Shown here one piece after another: positions 9,822 through 17,941 of a DNA stretch of 64,000 bases. The stretch comes from UBA1926 sp036732005 (GTDB taxonomy: Bacteria > Planctomycetota > Phycisphaerae > Phycisphaerales > UBA1924): positions 62,001 through 126,000 of the forward strand of contig DAINDF010000002.1 of NCBI GenBank assembly GCA_036732005.1, in the 5' to 3' direction. Position 1 is the first letter of the stretch. Every line of letters starts with the position of its first letter. The notes under the pieces are model-generated. The model had not been told where the DNA came from. It was given only the letters and a program-made list of their open reading frames with translations, and ran no database searches. The position numbers were made by a program, and so were the translations under genes.

Positions 9822-10862
9822 TTATCGGCTGAGTCGTGAGGAGCCCCGGACCACCAGTTCGGCTTCCAACCGGGCGTCGGTGCTCTCGGCGTTGCCGTCG
9901 ATGCGGTCAAGCGTTTTCTGCACCAGGGCCTCGGCGACCGTCTCGATCGGCTCGCGGACCACGGTGAGCCCGTTGCCGAGCCACTTGGCGGAGATGGGGT
10001 CGTCGTAGGTCGCCAGGGCGATGTCCTCGCCGACGCGTCGGCCGAGAGCGGCGATCTGGTGGAGCACCGCCGGGGTAACGGTGGCGTTGTGGACCAGCAG
10101 GCAGTCGATGGCGGGGTCACGGGTGAGCAGGGCCTCGGTCGCCCGGGCCCACGCGCCGAGGTCGGACTCCTGGGAGAGCGAGACGCACTGCGAGGGGTCG
10201 GAGAACAGGCCGAGCTCGGTGAGGATCTGGCGCTGGGACTCGGCTCGTGCGGATCGCTGGGGGGCGGGGAGGTTCAGGTCGTGGCGGGTGTCGGAGAGCA
10301 GCCCGATCCGCCGGGCCCCGGAGCCGCGGAGCGTCTCGAACAGATGCCGTGTTGCGGGCTCGTAGTCGACGAAGACCGTGCCGGCGGCCCCGGTGCTGTC
10401 GGCGCGGCGTCCGAACTGCTCGGCGCGGACGACGAGCGGGAACCCCTCCCGGCGTTCCCGCGCCTTCTCCGGATCGCCCGTGTATTCCAGGGCGATGATG
10501 GCGTCGCACAGCCGCTGGTCGATCATGCCGAGGAGTTCCTCGGCGCGGTCGGCCCGGCTCAGGGTCTCGAAGGGGACGGCGTGGAACCCGCGGGCCGAGA
10601 GCTTCGACTCGATGACGCTGAGGTACTCGGCGAAGAACTGGTTCAGCAGGCGGTTGACCAGGAGGGCGACGGTCATGGTCCGCCCACCGGCAAGGAGCTG
10701 GGCCTGGCGGTTGGGGCGGTAGTCCAGCTCCCGGGCGACCCGCTCGATCCGCTCCCGCATGGCCTTGGAGACGCGGTGGTACTGGCGGCCGTTGAGAACC
10801 AGGGAAACGGTGGCCTCGGAGGTGCCAACCCGGGCCGCGATGTCTCTGAGAGTCGTTGCCAT
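9822..10862 (-). CDS. LacI-family transcriptional regulator of the galactoside locus
   Basis: This 346-residue regulator has an N-terminal LacI helix-turn-helix (TTLRDIAARVGTSEATVSLVLNG) and hinge (DYRPNRQAQLLAGG). A periplasmic-binding-protein-like effector domain fills the rest. The ATG at 10862 follows GGCGGAG and places the HTH at the extreme N-terminus, as usual; an upstream in-frame start would add 16 atypical residues. It lies among galK and the symporter and is the obvious candidate to bind the four related palindromes of this locus. The inducer is inferred to be galactose or a galactoside. Confidence 0.88.
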   Translation of the reverse strand: MATTLRDIAARVGTSEATVSLVLNGRQYHRVSKAMRERIERVARELDYRPNRQAQLLAGGRTMTVALLVNRLLNQFFAEYLSVIESKLSARGFHAVPFETLSRADRAEELLGMIDQRLCDAIIALEYTGDPEKARERREGFPLVVRAEQFGRRADSTGAAGTVFVDYEPATRHLFETLRGSGARRIGLLSDTRHDLNLPAPQRSARAESQRQILTELGLFSDPSQCVSLSQESDLGAWARATEALLTRDPAIDCLLVHNATVTPAVLHQIAALGRRVGEDIALATYDDPISAKWLGNGLTVVREPIETVAEALVQKTLDRIDGNAESTDARLEAELVVRGSSRLSR

Positions 10863-10968
10863 GTCTACTCCGCCGGGAACCCCGGGCGGAGGACGAGCCC
10901 AGGCAGCCACATCTCCGGGACAATAGCCGTTCCGGGCTCCAGTCGGGCGGGGCGTTGAATGGGTCCGG

Positions 10969-11031
10969 TTGCACCGGGGGATGGGTTGGCGGTAGGATCC
11001 GGCGGTCCGGCTGACGAGTTACGCGATTAAC
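10969..11031 (+). promoter_or_regulatory. Symporter promoter with downstream operator
   Basis: TTGCAC (10969-10974) and TAGGAT (10993-10998) are separated by 18 bp. The operator-like palindrome GTTACGCGATTAAC (11018-11031, within AGTTA-N6-TAACT) lies downstream of the predicted start site. It abuts the ribosome-binding sequence GGAGACG of the symporter, where a repressor could block elongation or initiation. Confidence 0.5.
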
Positions 11032-11043
11032 TGGAGACGCCCC

Positions 11044-13185
11044 GTGGAACTGCACGCCATTGACCTTGTCGTCTTCGCGATCTTCGCCCTTTCGGTCGTG
11101 GCGATCGGGCTCTGGAAGAGTCGGGGCGAGAAGGACACGAGCAGCGACTACTTCCTCGCCGGGCGGGGGCTGACCTGGCCGCTCATCGGGTTCAGCCTGA
11201 TCGCCGCGAACATCTCGGCCGAGCAGATGGTGGGGATGTCCGGCGCGGCGGCGAACGGGGAGATCGGCCTCTCGATCGCCAGCTACGAGTGGATGGCGGC
11301 GATCACGCTGGTCTGCGTCGGCTTCTTCTTCCTCCCGATGTTCCTCCGCAGCGGGATCTACACGATCCCGCAGTTCCTCGAGTTCCGCTTCAGCCCGGTT
11401 GCGCGGACCGTAATGAGCCTGCTGATGGTCGTGATGCTGGTGAGCGTGAACATCTCGCTGGTGACCTACCTCGGGGCCAAGTTCCTCGACCCCTATATCA
11501 CCATCGCCTCGACGGATATCGGGTTCATCTACCCGCTGGACGACATCGCGGTTCTCTGCTGGGTCATCGGGATCACCGCGGGGGTCTATGTCGCCGCGGG
11601 CGGGCTCAAGGCGTGCGCGTGGGCGGACCTGATCCAGGGCGCGGCCCTGATCGTGGGCGGGGCCGTGATCACCTGGCTTGCGCTGGGGGCGCTCGGCGAG
11701 CCGAAGCCCGAGCTGGGGATGAACGACGCCGCGCAGGTCGCCGCGTCGATGGGGCTCGACGAGACGGCCGGGCTCGCCGAGCGTCTGGGCGTTCTCAAAG
11801 ACGAGAAGATGCACATGTTCCTGCCCTGGACGAGCTCGGTCATCCCATGGACCGCGCTGGTCATCGGCCTGTGGATCCCGAATTTCTACTACTGGGGCCT
11901 GAACCAGTACATCATGCAGCGGGCGCTCGGGTCGAAGTCCCTCGCCGAGGGGCAGAAGGGCATCGTGTTCGCCGCGGCGATGAAGCTGATCATCCCGTTT
12001 GTTGTCTGCGTGCCGGGCATCATCGCCTTTACGCTCTACTCGGGTGAGATGGCCGACCGGATCGACGGCGACGCGTCGAACAACAGGCCCGTGCTCCTCG
12101 AGCTCTCGAGGACGGCGGGGATCGAACTCCCCGAGTCGGTGCGGCTCGCGATCGCCGAGGGCAGCGGCCGGGCGACCCCTGGGATGACCTCCGAGCAGCT
12201 GCTCGCGATCACGGCGGAGATGCTCGCGGCGACCGCGCCGGGCGAGGCGGGCAGCGTGTACAAGTTCAACGGCGACTTCGCCGACCGCCAGCCGGAGCTG
12301 GCCCGCACGATCTTCGCGTACAACCTTGCGCAGACCGGCGTGGCCGAGGCGGAGGCGCTCGACGCGGGCGCGTCGAAGAAGGGCGGGATCGACCCCGAGG
12401 ACCGCAAGCCGTGGTCGCCGGGCGAGGCCCTCGCCAACGCGAACGACCACGCCGTCGCGTCGGTGCCGGCTTCAGACGCGCGCATGGGCGGCGCGCTGGT
12501 CGGGTACGACTACGACGACGCGTTCCCGATTCTCGTCTCGCTCCTCGCGGGCCCGGGGTTCAAGGGGTTCGTGATCGCGGCGGTGATGGGGGCGGTGGTG
12601 AGCTCGCTCGCGTCGATGCTCAACGCGGCCTCGACGATCTTCACGATGGACATTTTCAAGCGGTTCCTCAAGCCCAACGCGACCGAGCACCAGACCGTGC
12701 TCATGGGGCGCGTGTGCGTGCCGGTGGCGGTGGTGCTGGGCTGCCTGATCGCTCCGGTTTTCAACAACCCCGATCTGGGCGGTGCGTTCAACGCGATCCA
12801 GAGCCTGCAGACCTACCTCAGCCCGGGGATTCTGACGATTTTCCTCTTCGGGCTGTTCGTCCCGCGTGCCCCACGCATCGCCGGTGTGCTCGGGCTTGTC
12901 CTCAGCCCCGTGCTCGCGTTCGCGTTCGCGCAGGTCGCCGATCGCGGCCACTTCGCGGATGACTCGCTCGCCGGGCTCGTGTTCAACAACTTCCTGAACC
13001 GGGCGGCGCTGGTGGTGATCACGATCTCCGTGGCGTTGGCGATCCTCACGGCGCTCAAGCCGTTGAAGGAGGCGGTCACACTCCCACAGGAGGGCTCGAT
13101 CGAGCTGAGGCCCTCAAGGTCGGCCCGGGTGGGCGGGGCGGCGGTCGTCGTCATCACGATCGCGCTCTACATCATCTTCGCCTGA
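11044..13185 (+). CDS. Sodium/solute symporter (SSS family, SGLT-like)
   Basis: This 713-residue multi-spanning membrane protein resembles sodium/glucose-galactose cotransporters. Recognisable segments include SSDYFLAGRGLTWPLIGFSLIAANISAEQMVGMSG near the N-terminus, the IPQFLEFRF loop, and MGAVVSSLASMLNAASTIFTMD late in the core. A long hydrophilic insertion (about residues 332-485) interrupts the transmembrane core where relatives have a short loop. The start is GTG at 11044, with GGAGACG upstream. Its position beside galK and the LacI-type regulator suggests galactose or galactoside uptake; this substrate is inferred. The downstream cytochrome gene is convergent, with 15 bp between stops. 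Confidence 0.88.
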   Translation: MELHAIDLVVFAIFALSVVAIGLWKSRGEKDTSSDYFLAGRGLTWPLIGFSLIAANISAEQMVGMSGAAANGEIGLSIASYEWMAAITLVCVGFFFLPMFLRSGIYTIPQFLEFRFSPVARTVMSLLMVVMLVSVNISLVTYLGAKFLDPYITIASTDIGFIYPLDDIAVLCWVIGITAGVYVAAGGLKACAWADLIQGAALIVGGAVITWLALGALGEPKPELGMNDAAQVAASMGLDETAGLAERLGVLKDEKMHMFLPWTSSVIPWTALVIGLWIPNFYYWGLNQYIMQRALGSKSLAEGQKGIVFAAAMKLIIPFVVCVPGIIAFTLYSGEMADRIDGDASNNRPVLLELSRTAGIELPESVRLAIAEGSGRATPGMTSEQLLAITAEMLAATAPGEAGSVYKFNGDFADRQPELARTIFAYNLAQTGVAEAEALDAGASKKGGIDPEDRKPWSPGEALANANDHAVASVPASDARMGGALVGYDYDDAFPILVSLLAGPGFKGFVIAAVMGAVVSSLASMLNAASTIFTMDIFKRFLKPNATEHQTVLMGRVCVPVAVVLGCLIAPVFNNPDLGGAFNAIQSLQTYLSPGILTIFLFGLFVPRAPRIAGVLGLVLSPVLAFAFAQVADRGHFADDSLAGLVFNNFLNRAALVVITISVALAILTALKPLKEAVTLPQEGSIELRPSRSARVGGAAVVVITIALYIIFA

Positions 13186-13200
13186 ACGCGTGGGCGAAGC

Positions 13201-14226
13201 TCAGTGCGCGGGGACCTGGTGGACGATGCCGCCGAGCTCTCCGACCGACCTGAACCCACGCACGGGCTGGTCGGCGTGGCAGGCGGTGCAGGTGGCCCGC
13301 TCGGTGCTTCCCGCGGCGTGGCACTCGACGCAACCGAAGAGCGCATGGTCGCCGTAGAGAACGACTCCGGTCATCGCGGCGTGATCAAAGACGCCCCCGG
13401 TCTCGGCGCCGTGGCAGGCGGCGCAGGCCGACGACTCGGGTCGGGTCGGCATCTGCCGGGCGCCGTGGCACGCGTCGCAGGCGAGCTCGGCGTGGCCGGA
13501 ACGGAGCCTCCACCCGGCGCAGGTGCTGTGGCTGAACCGGGGCTTGGGGGCCAGCCCGTGGCAGGTGATGCACCGGTCCCGCTCGTGGCAGCGCAGGCAG
13601 GTGTCCTCACGGCTGACCACGGGGCGGGCCGAACCCGACCCGTGGCAGTCGGCGCAGGATGAGCCGCTGTGACAGTCGACGCAACCGAGGCCGAAGACCT
13701 CGGCGTGGTCGGTGTGGTGGAAGGTGACGGTGGGCATGGGCTCGTGGGCCGTCTCGTAGACATAGGTGTCGCGGGCCTCCTTGGTGGGCCCGAGCGAGGC
13801 GAGCAGTTCGAGGACCCGCGTGGGTGAGGCGTGGACCCCGGCGGCGTCGAGGTGGCAGAGCCCGCAGGCGTTCTCGTGGGCCCAGTCTCGGTGGCAGCCC
13901 AGGCACTGGCGGTGGTAGGCGCCCTTGAGTCCGGGGCGGTCGTTCGTCACCGCCGCGGAACCCGGCTCGTGGCAGGCGCGGCAGGGCTGCACCTCGCCGC
14001 CGTGGCGGACATCGTGGTGGCAGACGGCGCACCCCTCGGTCATCGTCGTCATCTCGACATGCAGCCGGTGGTCGAAGCTCACCGACCCGTAGCATCCCGG
14101 GACATTGTCGAGCACGACCTGAACCGGGCCCTGTTCGGCGCGTTCCAGATCGGGCGGGACGGGGGGCATGTGCCCGCCCCCGGCGAGCGCGAGGGTCAGG
14201 GGCAGGATGGCCAGCGAGGCGATCAT
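13201..14226 (-). CDS. Exported dodecaheme c-type cytochrome
   Basis: This 341-residue protein has a short signal peptide (MIASLAILPLTLALAGGG) and twelve CxxCH heme-binding motifs (CAVCH, CRACH, CLGCH, CGLCH, CVDCH, CADCH, CLRCH, CITCH, CDACH, CAACH, CVECH, CTACH). It should act as a periplasmic electron carrier. Its ATG overlaps the stop of the HybB/NrfD-type gene by 4 bp (ATGA), with GGAGGGAGGAA upstream, which decides the start. Together with the iron-sulfur and membrane subunits it resembles the quinone-cytochrome conduits of Hmc type found in sulfate reducers. The direction of electron flow and the partner are not known. Confidence 0.85.
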   Translation of the reverse strand: MIASLAILPLTLALAGGGHMPPVPPDLERAEQGPVQVVLDNVPGCYGSVSFDHRLHVEMTTMTEGCAVCHHDVRHGGEVQPCRACHEPGSAAVTNDRPGLKGAYHRQCLGCHRDWAHENACGLCHLDAAGVHASPTRVLELLASLGPTKEARDTYVYETAHEPMPTVTFHHTDHAEVFGLGCVDCHSGSSCADCHGSGSARPVVSREDTCLRCHERDRCITCHGLAPKPRFSHSTCAGWRLRSGHAELACDACHGARQMPTRPESSACAACHGAETGGVFDHAAMTGVVLYGDHALFGCVECHAAGSTERATCTACHADQPVRGFRSVGELGGIVHQVPAH

Positions 14227-15626
14227 GATTCCTCCCTCCCGGCCAGCACGAGGCCCGCGTCGTTGGTGTGGTCGCTGTCCCACGGGAAGGCCGGCTCGAG
14301 GTGCACCTCGTCGAGCGCGACGGGCCCGAAACGCCTGGCCTCGATGAGCCGAGCGGGCCCCGGGGCGGGCGGCGCGGCGGCGCGGGCGTGGGCGGGGGGC
14401 ATCTGCTCGATGACCGGCAGGTTCATCGCGGCGAAGCGATAGATCAGGACGGTCAGGGCGATGAACCCCGCGGTGACGGCGATCTCGGTCCATGCGGGCG
14501 AGTAGGCCGCGCCGTGCTCGAGCGGGGTGTAGCAGATGAGGAAGACATTGAGCCTGTTCATCACGACGCCGGCGATGACGAGCGTGGCGCCGATGAACAG
14601 CCAGCGCGTCCGGGAGCGGAGGCGGTCGTTCAGGAAGATGAGGAACGGCGCGACCACGCCCAGGCCGACCTCGGTGAGGAAGACGATGCTCCCGAAGTCG
14701 CCGGCGAAGGCCCGCCCGAGCTGCCCGCGGGTGACGAGGTCCATGACCTTCACGGCGAGATAGAGCCCGAGGGTGAAGGGGATGAAGCGGGCGAGGTCGC
14801 TGAGCAGGGCCCGCTCGCCGGGCAGCCTGAACGAGCGGTGGGCGATGATCGACTCGAAGATGACCATGGGGAAGCCGACGGCGAAGGCCGAAAGCAGGAA
14901 GAGCAGGGGGAGGGCGGGCGTCTGCCAGAGTTCGTGCAGTTTGGATTGGGCGATCACCATCAGCGTGCCCAGGGAGGACTGGTGCATGCAGGAGAGCATG
15001 ATCCCGAGGATGACGAAGAGCGTGATGAACCGGTCGAGCGTCCGGTCCGCGAGGCGCAGGGCCCAGTTGAGCGGGGCGTTGAGGGCCCGCGCCGGCCCCG
15101 GGAGGTTGACCCTGCCCGCGAGCTGTTCGCAGACGACGGGGACGAACTCGATGTAGAGCACCGAGAGGTAGCACATCACGCAGATCGCCACCTCGAAGAG
15201 GACGGAGTTCGGCTGCCACATCCACGGGAGCATGACATGCCACATGGCCCAGAAACGCCCGAGGTCGGTCATCACGCCGAGCGCCACGAAGGTGTACCCG
15301 AGCATCGCGGTGAGCAGCGCGGGCCGGACGAGGGCGTGGTAGCGTTCGCGGTGGAGGATGTGGGCGAGGAAGGCGGTGGTGAACCCGCCCGCCGCGAGCG
15401 CGACGCCGCAGGCGACATCGATCCCGATCCAGATGCCCCACGGGTAGGCGTTGCTGAGGTTCGTCGTCGCGCCCAGACCGAAGGCGAAGCGGTAGAGCAG
15501 CACGAGCACGCCGGCCGCGGCGACCGCGGCCACGACCCAGGTGCCCGGGGTGAAGTACCGGGGCCTGGTCCAGCCCGGGGGCGGGCCGTGCGGGTGGGCG
15601 AGATGGACGGCCGTCGATGCGTTCAC
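14223..15626 (-). CDS. HybB/NrfD-type integral membrane redox subunit
   Basis: This 467-residue protein has about ten hydrophobic segments and motifs of the HybB/NrfD (polysulfide-reductase membrane subunit) family, for example NAYPWGIWIGIDVACGVALA and the DLGRFWAMWHVMLPWMW region. Such subunits bind quinone or quinol and pair with a four-cluster ferredoxin-like protein. The start is GTG at 15626, overlapping the stop of the iron-sulfur gene by 4 bp (GTGA). Translational coupling to both neighbours supports a stoichiometric complex. Confidence 0.87.
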   Translation of the reverse strand: MNASTAVHLAHPHGPPPGWTRPRYFTPGTWVVAAVAAAGVLVLLYRFAFGLGATTNLSNAYPWGIWIGIDVACGVALAAGGFTTAFLAHILHRERYHALVRPALLTAMLGYTFVALGVMTDLGRFWAMWHVMLPWMWQPNSVLFEVAICVMCYLSVLYIEFVPVVCEQLAGRVNLPGPARALNAPLNWALRLADRTLDRFITLFVILGIMLSCMHQSSLGTLMVIAQSKLHELWQTPALPLLFLLSAFAVGFPMVIFESIIAHRSFRLPGERALLSDLARFIPFTLGLYLAVKVMDLVTRGQLGRAFAGDFGSIVFLTEVGLGVVAPFLIFLNDRLRSRTRWLFIGATLVIAGVVMNRLNVFLICYTPLEHGAAYSPAWTEIAVTAGFIALTVLIYRFAAMNLPVIEQMPPAHARAAAPPAPGPARLIEARRFGPVALDEVHLEPAFPWDSDHTNDAGLVLAGREES

Positions 15627-16564
15627 GATTCACCCCCTCGGTGGGAGACCTTGTTCACCGTCGCGAGCAGCGCCCCGAGCAGCAGCGGGGCGGCGAATCC
15701 CTTGAACACCCCGTGCTGGATGCCCTCGGTCCGTTCGGCCGGGCTGCGCTGGGCAAGTCGCGGGAACCCGAGTTCCTCGAACGGGGCTTTGGAGAGGTAG
15801 AGCCAGGAGGTCCCGCCGCCGTCGGTCTCGCCGTAGACCTTGTGGACATACTGATCCGGGTCCCTGGCGATCCGCTGGTGGGCGATCCGCAGCAGGTCGT
15901 CGCGCTTCCCGTACTGGAGGGCCTCGACCGGGCAGATCTCCACGCAGGCGGGGACCAGCCCCTCGGCGGTCCGGTGCCGGCAGAGTTCGCACTTGCGGAC
16001 CCGCGGGGTCAGCCGGCTCGAGTACTCGTACGCCAGCCGTTCGAACGGGCAGGCCATCATGCAGTAGCGGCACCCGATGCAGCGCGAGGCGTCGTAGTAC
16101 ACGGGCCCCGACGGGTCCTTCCGCATCGCCCCGACCAGGCAGGCCGAGACGCAGGGCGCATGCTCGCAGTGCATGCACTGGATCTTGGTGAAGACCGGGC
16201 CGCCCGTGTCGCCCGTGGCGTCGGAGCGGTTGATGACGCAGTGCTGGTCGGCGGTCGGCCGCCTTGTCGCGTCGAAGACGCTCTGGTCGTCGCACTCCTC
16301 CAGCGTGCCGTGGGGGTTGTCGTTCGCGTCGGCGCAGGCCCATTCGCACCGGCGGCAGCCGATGCAGCGGGTCAGGTCGACCAGCACCCCCATCCGGTCC
16401 GCGTCGAGCCCGGCGGCGTGGGTGCGCTCGGACGCGGACGCCGATCCGCAGACCGTCGCCGCCGCCAGCCCCACGGTCAACTGCACGAAGTTCCGGCGGG
16501 TGGTGCGCACGCCCTCGACCACTGCCCGGGGCGCCGTTCCCTTTTCTGTCCACGAACCGTTCAT
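15623..16564 (-). CDS. HybA-like 4Fe-4S protein with Tat signal
   Basis: This 313-residue electron-transfer subunit begins with a Tat-type signal (TTRRNFVQLTVG followed by a hydrophobic stretch). It has four cysteine clusters: CIGCRRCEWAC, CMHCEHAPCVSAC, CIGCRYCMMAC and CELC...CVEIC, the pattern of DmsB/HybA proteins carrying four [4Fe-4S] clusters. A C-terminal hydrophobic segment (GFAAPLLLGALLA) would anchor it next to the membrane subunit, as in HybA. The ATG at 16564 has AGGAGG upstream. A GTG at 16603 that overlaps the preceding gene's stop (GTGA) is an alternative, since the other junctions in this operon also overlap. It should pass electrons between the quinone-reactive subunit and the multiheme cytochrome. 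Confidence 0.86.
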   Translation of the reverse strand: MNGSWTEKGTAPRAVVEGVRTTRRNFVQLTVGLAAATVCGSASASERTHAAGLDADRMGVLVDLTRCIGCRRCEWACADANDNPHGTLEECDDQSVFDATRRPTADQHCVINRSDATGDTGGPVFTKIQCMHCEHAPCVSACLVGAMRKDPSGPVYYDASRCIGCRYCMMACPFERLAYEYSSRLTPRVRKCELCRHRTAEGLVPACVEICPVEALQYGKRDDLLRIAHQRIARDPDQYVHKVYGETDGGGTSWLYLSKAPFEELGFPRLAQRSPAERTEGIQHGVFKGFAAPLLLGALLATVNKVSHRGGES

Positions 16565-16599
16565 CGACACGCCTCCTCGAAGTGCCGTCCCCGGGTCAC

Positions 16600-16815
16600 T
16601 CACCGCGTCCGCTTCATCTCGCGGTGCCTGGCCAGCAGCAGCCAGCCGCCAGCGGCCAGCAGCGCCGCCCCGATCACCCCGACCAGCGCCGCCGCACGGA
16701 ACGCCATGAAGGCAATCCCGAGCAGCGGAAGGACGATCGCAAGGGAGATCCCCAGCGCCGCGAGCGAGACGGCCTCTGCGACCTCATGCCGCGGATGGGT
16801 GCTGTGGTGTGCCAT
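16600..16815 (-). CDS. Small membrane protein of the redox operon
   Basis: This 71-residue protein begins with a histidine-rich segment (MAHHSTHPRHE) and has two predicted membrane helices (about residues 16-40 and 44-66) ending in basic residues. The start at 16815 has AGGAG 7 bases upstream. It is the first gene after the second sigma54 promoter, just upstream of the iron-sulfur gene. It is probably an accessory subunit or assembly factor of the membrane complex; no family was recognised. Confidence 0.65.
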   Translation of the reverse strand: MAHHSTHPRHEVAEAVSLAALGISLAIVLPLLGIAFMAFRAAALVGVIGAALLAAGGWLLLARHREMKRTR

Positions 16816-16866
16816 GCTCGACTCCTTCATTCCGGTGCCGGGGCCGTGCCCCGGCCCCATGCCTTC

Positions 16867-16882
16867 TGCAACTGCTGGACCA
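16867..16882 (-). promoter_or_regulatory. Putative sigma54 promoter of the small protein/HybA/HybB/cytochrome operon
   Basis: On the minus strand the site reads TGGTCCAGCAGTTGCA. The -24 GG and -12 GC elements are correctly spaced, and TTGCA matches the sigma54 consensus TGGCAC-N5-TTGCA exactly. It lies 52 bp upstream of the first ATG of the operon, and about 75 bp downstream of a palindromic activator site. Confidence 0.5.
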
Positions 16883-16954
16883 GTCCGAGAGGCCCTCCGA
16901 GGCCCCGTGGCGGCGGCTCTGGGGCGATGGCTCGCGGGGCGTGTTGAGATTCCC

Positions 16955-16972
16955 GACACCCGAGGTGTTGCG
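16955..16972. promoter_or_regulatory. Putative NtrC-type activator site (UAS2)
   Basis: GACACCCGAGGTGTTGCG contains the palindrome ACACC-N3-GGTGT. It matches UAS1 (17889-17906, other strand) at 17 of 18 positions. It sits at the expected enhancer distance upstream of the sigma54 promoter at 16867-16882. Confidence 0.5.
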
Positions 16973-17017
16973 GCTTTCATCACATCTGGCAGGAACTTCA
17001 ACACGGAGGGCTCCACC

Positions 17018-17740
17018 TCAGCGGACGAACTCGACCGCCAGCTCTCGCGAGCGTGCCGGGCCAAGCAGCCGTGAGAGCGCCCCGGCCGACCCGGGGTGAG
17101 GCAACTCGGGGCCGCTCGCCACGGCAAGCAGGCGGAACGCCGCCCGTCTGCAGGCGATCCGCCAGTCCATCGCCGCCTGCTCCGCGGCGACCGGGCCCTT
17201 CATCAGCCCGACCGGCCAGGCGGTGCGGGTGGCGTCGATCTCGGCGAGCCATCCCGCGTCGTAGGGGTCGGCTGTCAGCAGCCCGGGCGCGCTTTCCACC
17301 GCCTCGTTGGTGCGGCGAATCCGTCCGGCGACCGGCATGCCGAGGGGGAGCGGCCCGCCTTCAAGGGCGAGCGTGGCGAACGCGTCGCCGCGGGCGCGAT
17401 GCTCGCCCCCCGGTTCGACCAAGACGGCCTGGACCGCGCCGAGGAGCCGGCTCGCCGCCGCGTCGAGCCCCGTGCGCACAAGCCCCTTCCTGACCGGCTG
17501 AACCCAGAGGTGGCCGGCCGTGTACAGGCGGTCTCCCGGGAAATCCCAGTCGGCCATCGATCGCTGCTCCGGGCCGGTCTCCAAGATCTCGACGCGCGGA
17601 TCACCCCGCAGGGCTGCGTCGAGCGGGCACCGTTCGCACGCGAACCCCCGGTCGCACAAACGGAACGCGAGCACGCCCGCATCCATCCAGATGCAAGTCT
17701 CGGCCTTGGGGGGCCCGAGGATGGGGAGTGCCGTGGTCAA
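17018..17740 (-). CDS. GcvH-like protein with N-terminal cysteine cluster, lacking the lipoyl lysine
   Basis: The protein (about 240 residues) has an N-terminal block CIWMDAGVLAFRLC...CERCPLD, whose four cysteines look metal- or cluster-binding. A glycine-cleavage H-protein-like fold follows, recognised by PVAGRIRRTNEAVESAPGLL and ADPYDAGWLAEI. In true H-proteins the lipoylated lysine lies in an ESVKA-type turn before PVSG. Here that stretch reads LEGGPLPLGMPVAG, so the lysine is absent and a glycine-cleavage role is unlikely. The start is uncertain: TTG at 17740 keeps the cysteine block and fits the sigma54 promoter 52 bp upstream. It heads its own transcription unit facing the sensor kinase, immediately upstream of the cytochrome operon. 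Confidence 0.65.
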   Translation of the reverse strand: MTTALPILGPPKAETCIWMDAGVLAFRLCDRGFACERCPLDAALRGDPRVEILETGPEQRSMADWDFPGDRLYTAGHLWVQPVRKGLVRTGLDAAASRLLGAVQAVLVEPGGEHRARGDAFATLALEGGPLPLGMPVAGRIRRTNEAVESAPGLLTADPYDAGWLAEIDATRTAWPVGLMKGPVAAEQAAMDWRIACRRAAFRLLAVASGPELPHPGSAGALSRLLGPARSRELAVEFVR

Positions 17741-17791
17741 CGCCGCACCGGGGTCCTTCCGCGACCGTTGGGGGTCGCACGAAGGCGGCGT

Positions 17792-17807
17792 TGCAACCGG
17801 TGAGCCA
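17792..17807 (-). promoter_or_regulatory. Putative sigma54 promoter of the GcvH-like gene
   Basis: On the minus strand the site reads TGGCTCACCGGTTGCA. It differs from TGGCAC-N5-TTGCA at one defined position, with correct GG/GC spacing. It lies about 85 bp downstream of UAS1. Confidence 0.6.
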
Positions 17808-17888
17808 GATTCGATCGGGCGGCATCGGCAGCAGAACCGCGATCCCCCCGCCAGAAAGTGATGAGATATTCCGCGCGGTGTCTTGAAT

Positions 17889-17906
17889 CGCAACACCCCG
17901 GGTGTC
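17889..17906. promoter_or_regulatory. Putative NtrC-type activator site (UAS1), overlapping the kinase promoter region
   Basis: The plus-strand sequence CGCAACACCCCGGGTGTC contains the perfect palindrome ACACCC-C-GGGTGT (17893-17905). Its reverse complement matches UAS2 at 17 of 18 positions. It lies about 85 bp upstream of the leftward sigma54 promoter. It also lies 11 bp upstream of a possible -10 TATAGA (17917-17922) for the rightward kinase gene, where it could allow autoregulation. Confidence 0.55.
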
Positions 17907-17941
17907 ACAATTCGGCTATAGAAGTCCGATTTGGGGGCCCC

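Noticed and set aside
16564..16603. GTG at 16603 as start of the HybA-like gene
   Set aside because: It overlaps the previous stop as other junctions do, but the ATG at 16564 has a far better Shine-Dalgarno and leaves a normal Tat signal. It is kept only as an alternative.
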